This document shows, in pieces, positions 37,391-37,878 of a stretch of 37,878 nucleotides of DNA. The stretch's first letter is position 1. Each line of letters opens with the position of its first letter. A model generated the notes under the pieces. That model was not told where the DNA came from. It made no database searches and saw nothing but the letters and a program-made list of their open reading frames with translations. This stretch comes from a virus. The DNA lies in IMG/VR virus record IMGVR_UViG_3300044641_004325, positions 1 through 37,878 of that record; one strand, written 5' to 3'. The position numbers and the translations under genes are program-made.

Positions 37391-37878
37391 GCCTCCGCTA
37401 CCTTTCAGTCTGCTCAGGCATCGAAGCCGCGACGGTTGCATGGCACCCGCTTGGCTGGCAGCCGGTGGCGTTCAGCGAGATCGAACCGTTCCCGTCTGCG
37501 GTGCTCGCGCATCACTACCCCAACGTGCCGAACCTCGGCGATATGACCAAGTTCACGGAGTGGCCGGATGAACCAGTTGACCTTCTTGTCGGAGGAACCC
37601 CCTGCCAATCCTTCAGCGTCGCGGGGCTCCGCAAGGGCCTCGAAGACCCTCGAGGAAACCTCATGCTCACGTACCTTGCAATCGCTCAGCGTTACCGGCC
37701 TCGATGGCTTGTCTGGGAAAACGTCCCCGGCGTCCTGTCATCTGGCGGAGGACGGGATTTTGGCACCTTCCTCGGGGCGCTGGGGGAGTTGGGGTATGGG
37801 TGGGCCTACCGAGTCCTGGACGCTCAATGGTTCGGAGTGGCCCAGCGCCGCCGTCGTGTGTTCGTTGTCGGACATCTT
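37387..37878 (+). CDS. DNA (cytosine-5) methyltransferase, N-terminal part
   Basis: GTG start in GTGA overlap. Residues 1-164 of the 422-residue enzyme are here; the protein continues from base 1 of the window. Motif I LSVCSGIEAA (6-15) binds S-adenosylmethionine, motif IV GGTPCQSFSVAG (69-80) carries the nucleophile Cys73, motif VI WENVPG (110-115) has Glu111, and motif VIII QRRRR begins at 153. All catalytic elements are intact. The last 85 bases duplicate the window start. Confidence 0.95.
   Translation, partial: MSLRYLSVCSGIEAATVAWHPLGWQPVAFSEIEPFPSAVLAHHYPNVPNLGDMTKFTEWPDEPVDLLVGGTPCQSFSVAGLRKGLEDPRGNLMLTYLAIAQRYRPRWLVWENVPGVLSSGGGRDFGTFLGALGELGYGWAYRVLDAQWFGVAQRRRRVFVVGHL
37794..37878. 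repeat. Direct terminal repeat, right copy
   Basis: Identical to bases 1-85. Joining the two copies restores one uninterrupted methyltransferase frame and gives a circular unit of 37,793 bp. Confidence 0.97.

Overview
The window is a complete, circularly closed genome of a temperate, short-tailed (podovirus-type) bacteriophage. Its first 85 bases recur exactly as its last 85, and one gene, a C5-cytosine methyltransferase, runs off the right end and continues at the left end in the same frame, so the true unit is 37,793 bp. High GC, dense overlapping genes and an attachment site made of the 3' half of a bacterial elongator tRNA-Met point to a GC-rich, probably proteobacterial, host. The sequence alone does not name the genus.

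Layout. (1) A rightward operon starts near 36146, crosses the junction and ends at 3367. It holds about 16 small, mostly 4-base-overlapping genes around the methyltransferase, including several micro-membrane proteins and three tandem paralogs. (2) A leftward pair (5615 to 3364) encodes a Cro-like regulator and a two-domain primase-helicase. (3) A divergent control region (5616-5711) carries nested inverted repeats. It is followed by a rightward repressor gene with an S24-like but serine-less C-terminal domain, then a terminator and a second operator-like copy. (4) The rightward recombination and integration module (6393-10994) encodes a DUF7173-like protein, a Sak4-like ATPase, a DUF669 ssDNA-binding protein, a Cas4/AddB-like Fe-S nuclease, a DUF3310 protein, a resolvase-like nuclease, an excisionase and a tyrosine integrase. 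(5) The attP region is 10995-11223.

(6) Everything from 35800 down to 11224 is one long leftward late block: a micro-membrane protein, small terminase candidate, TerL, portal, minor virion proteins with a triplicated beta domain, scaffold candidate, major capsid protein, decoration candidate, adaptor, beta-propeller nozzle, a proline-rich protein, a GNAT acetyltransferase, an S74 protein with nine 18-residue repeats, internal/ejection-type proteins, tail fibre, lysis cassette (holin candidates, endolysin, Rz with embedded Rz1), a zincin-like metallopeptidase and a metallophosphoesterase with an N-terminal HTH.

In use, the divergent operators would set lysis versus lysogeny. Integrase and excisionase act on the tRNA-Met site, and primase-helicase plus the single-strand-annealing cassette replicate and recombine the genome. 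TerL and portal then package it, and the leftward block builds the virion and lyses the cell. The least understood parts are the accessory operon, the 345-bp divergent region at 35801-36145 with phased repeats and strong hairpins, the interleaved hairpins between capsid and decoration genes, and the 18-residue-repeat virion protein.
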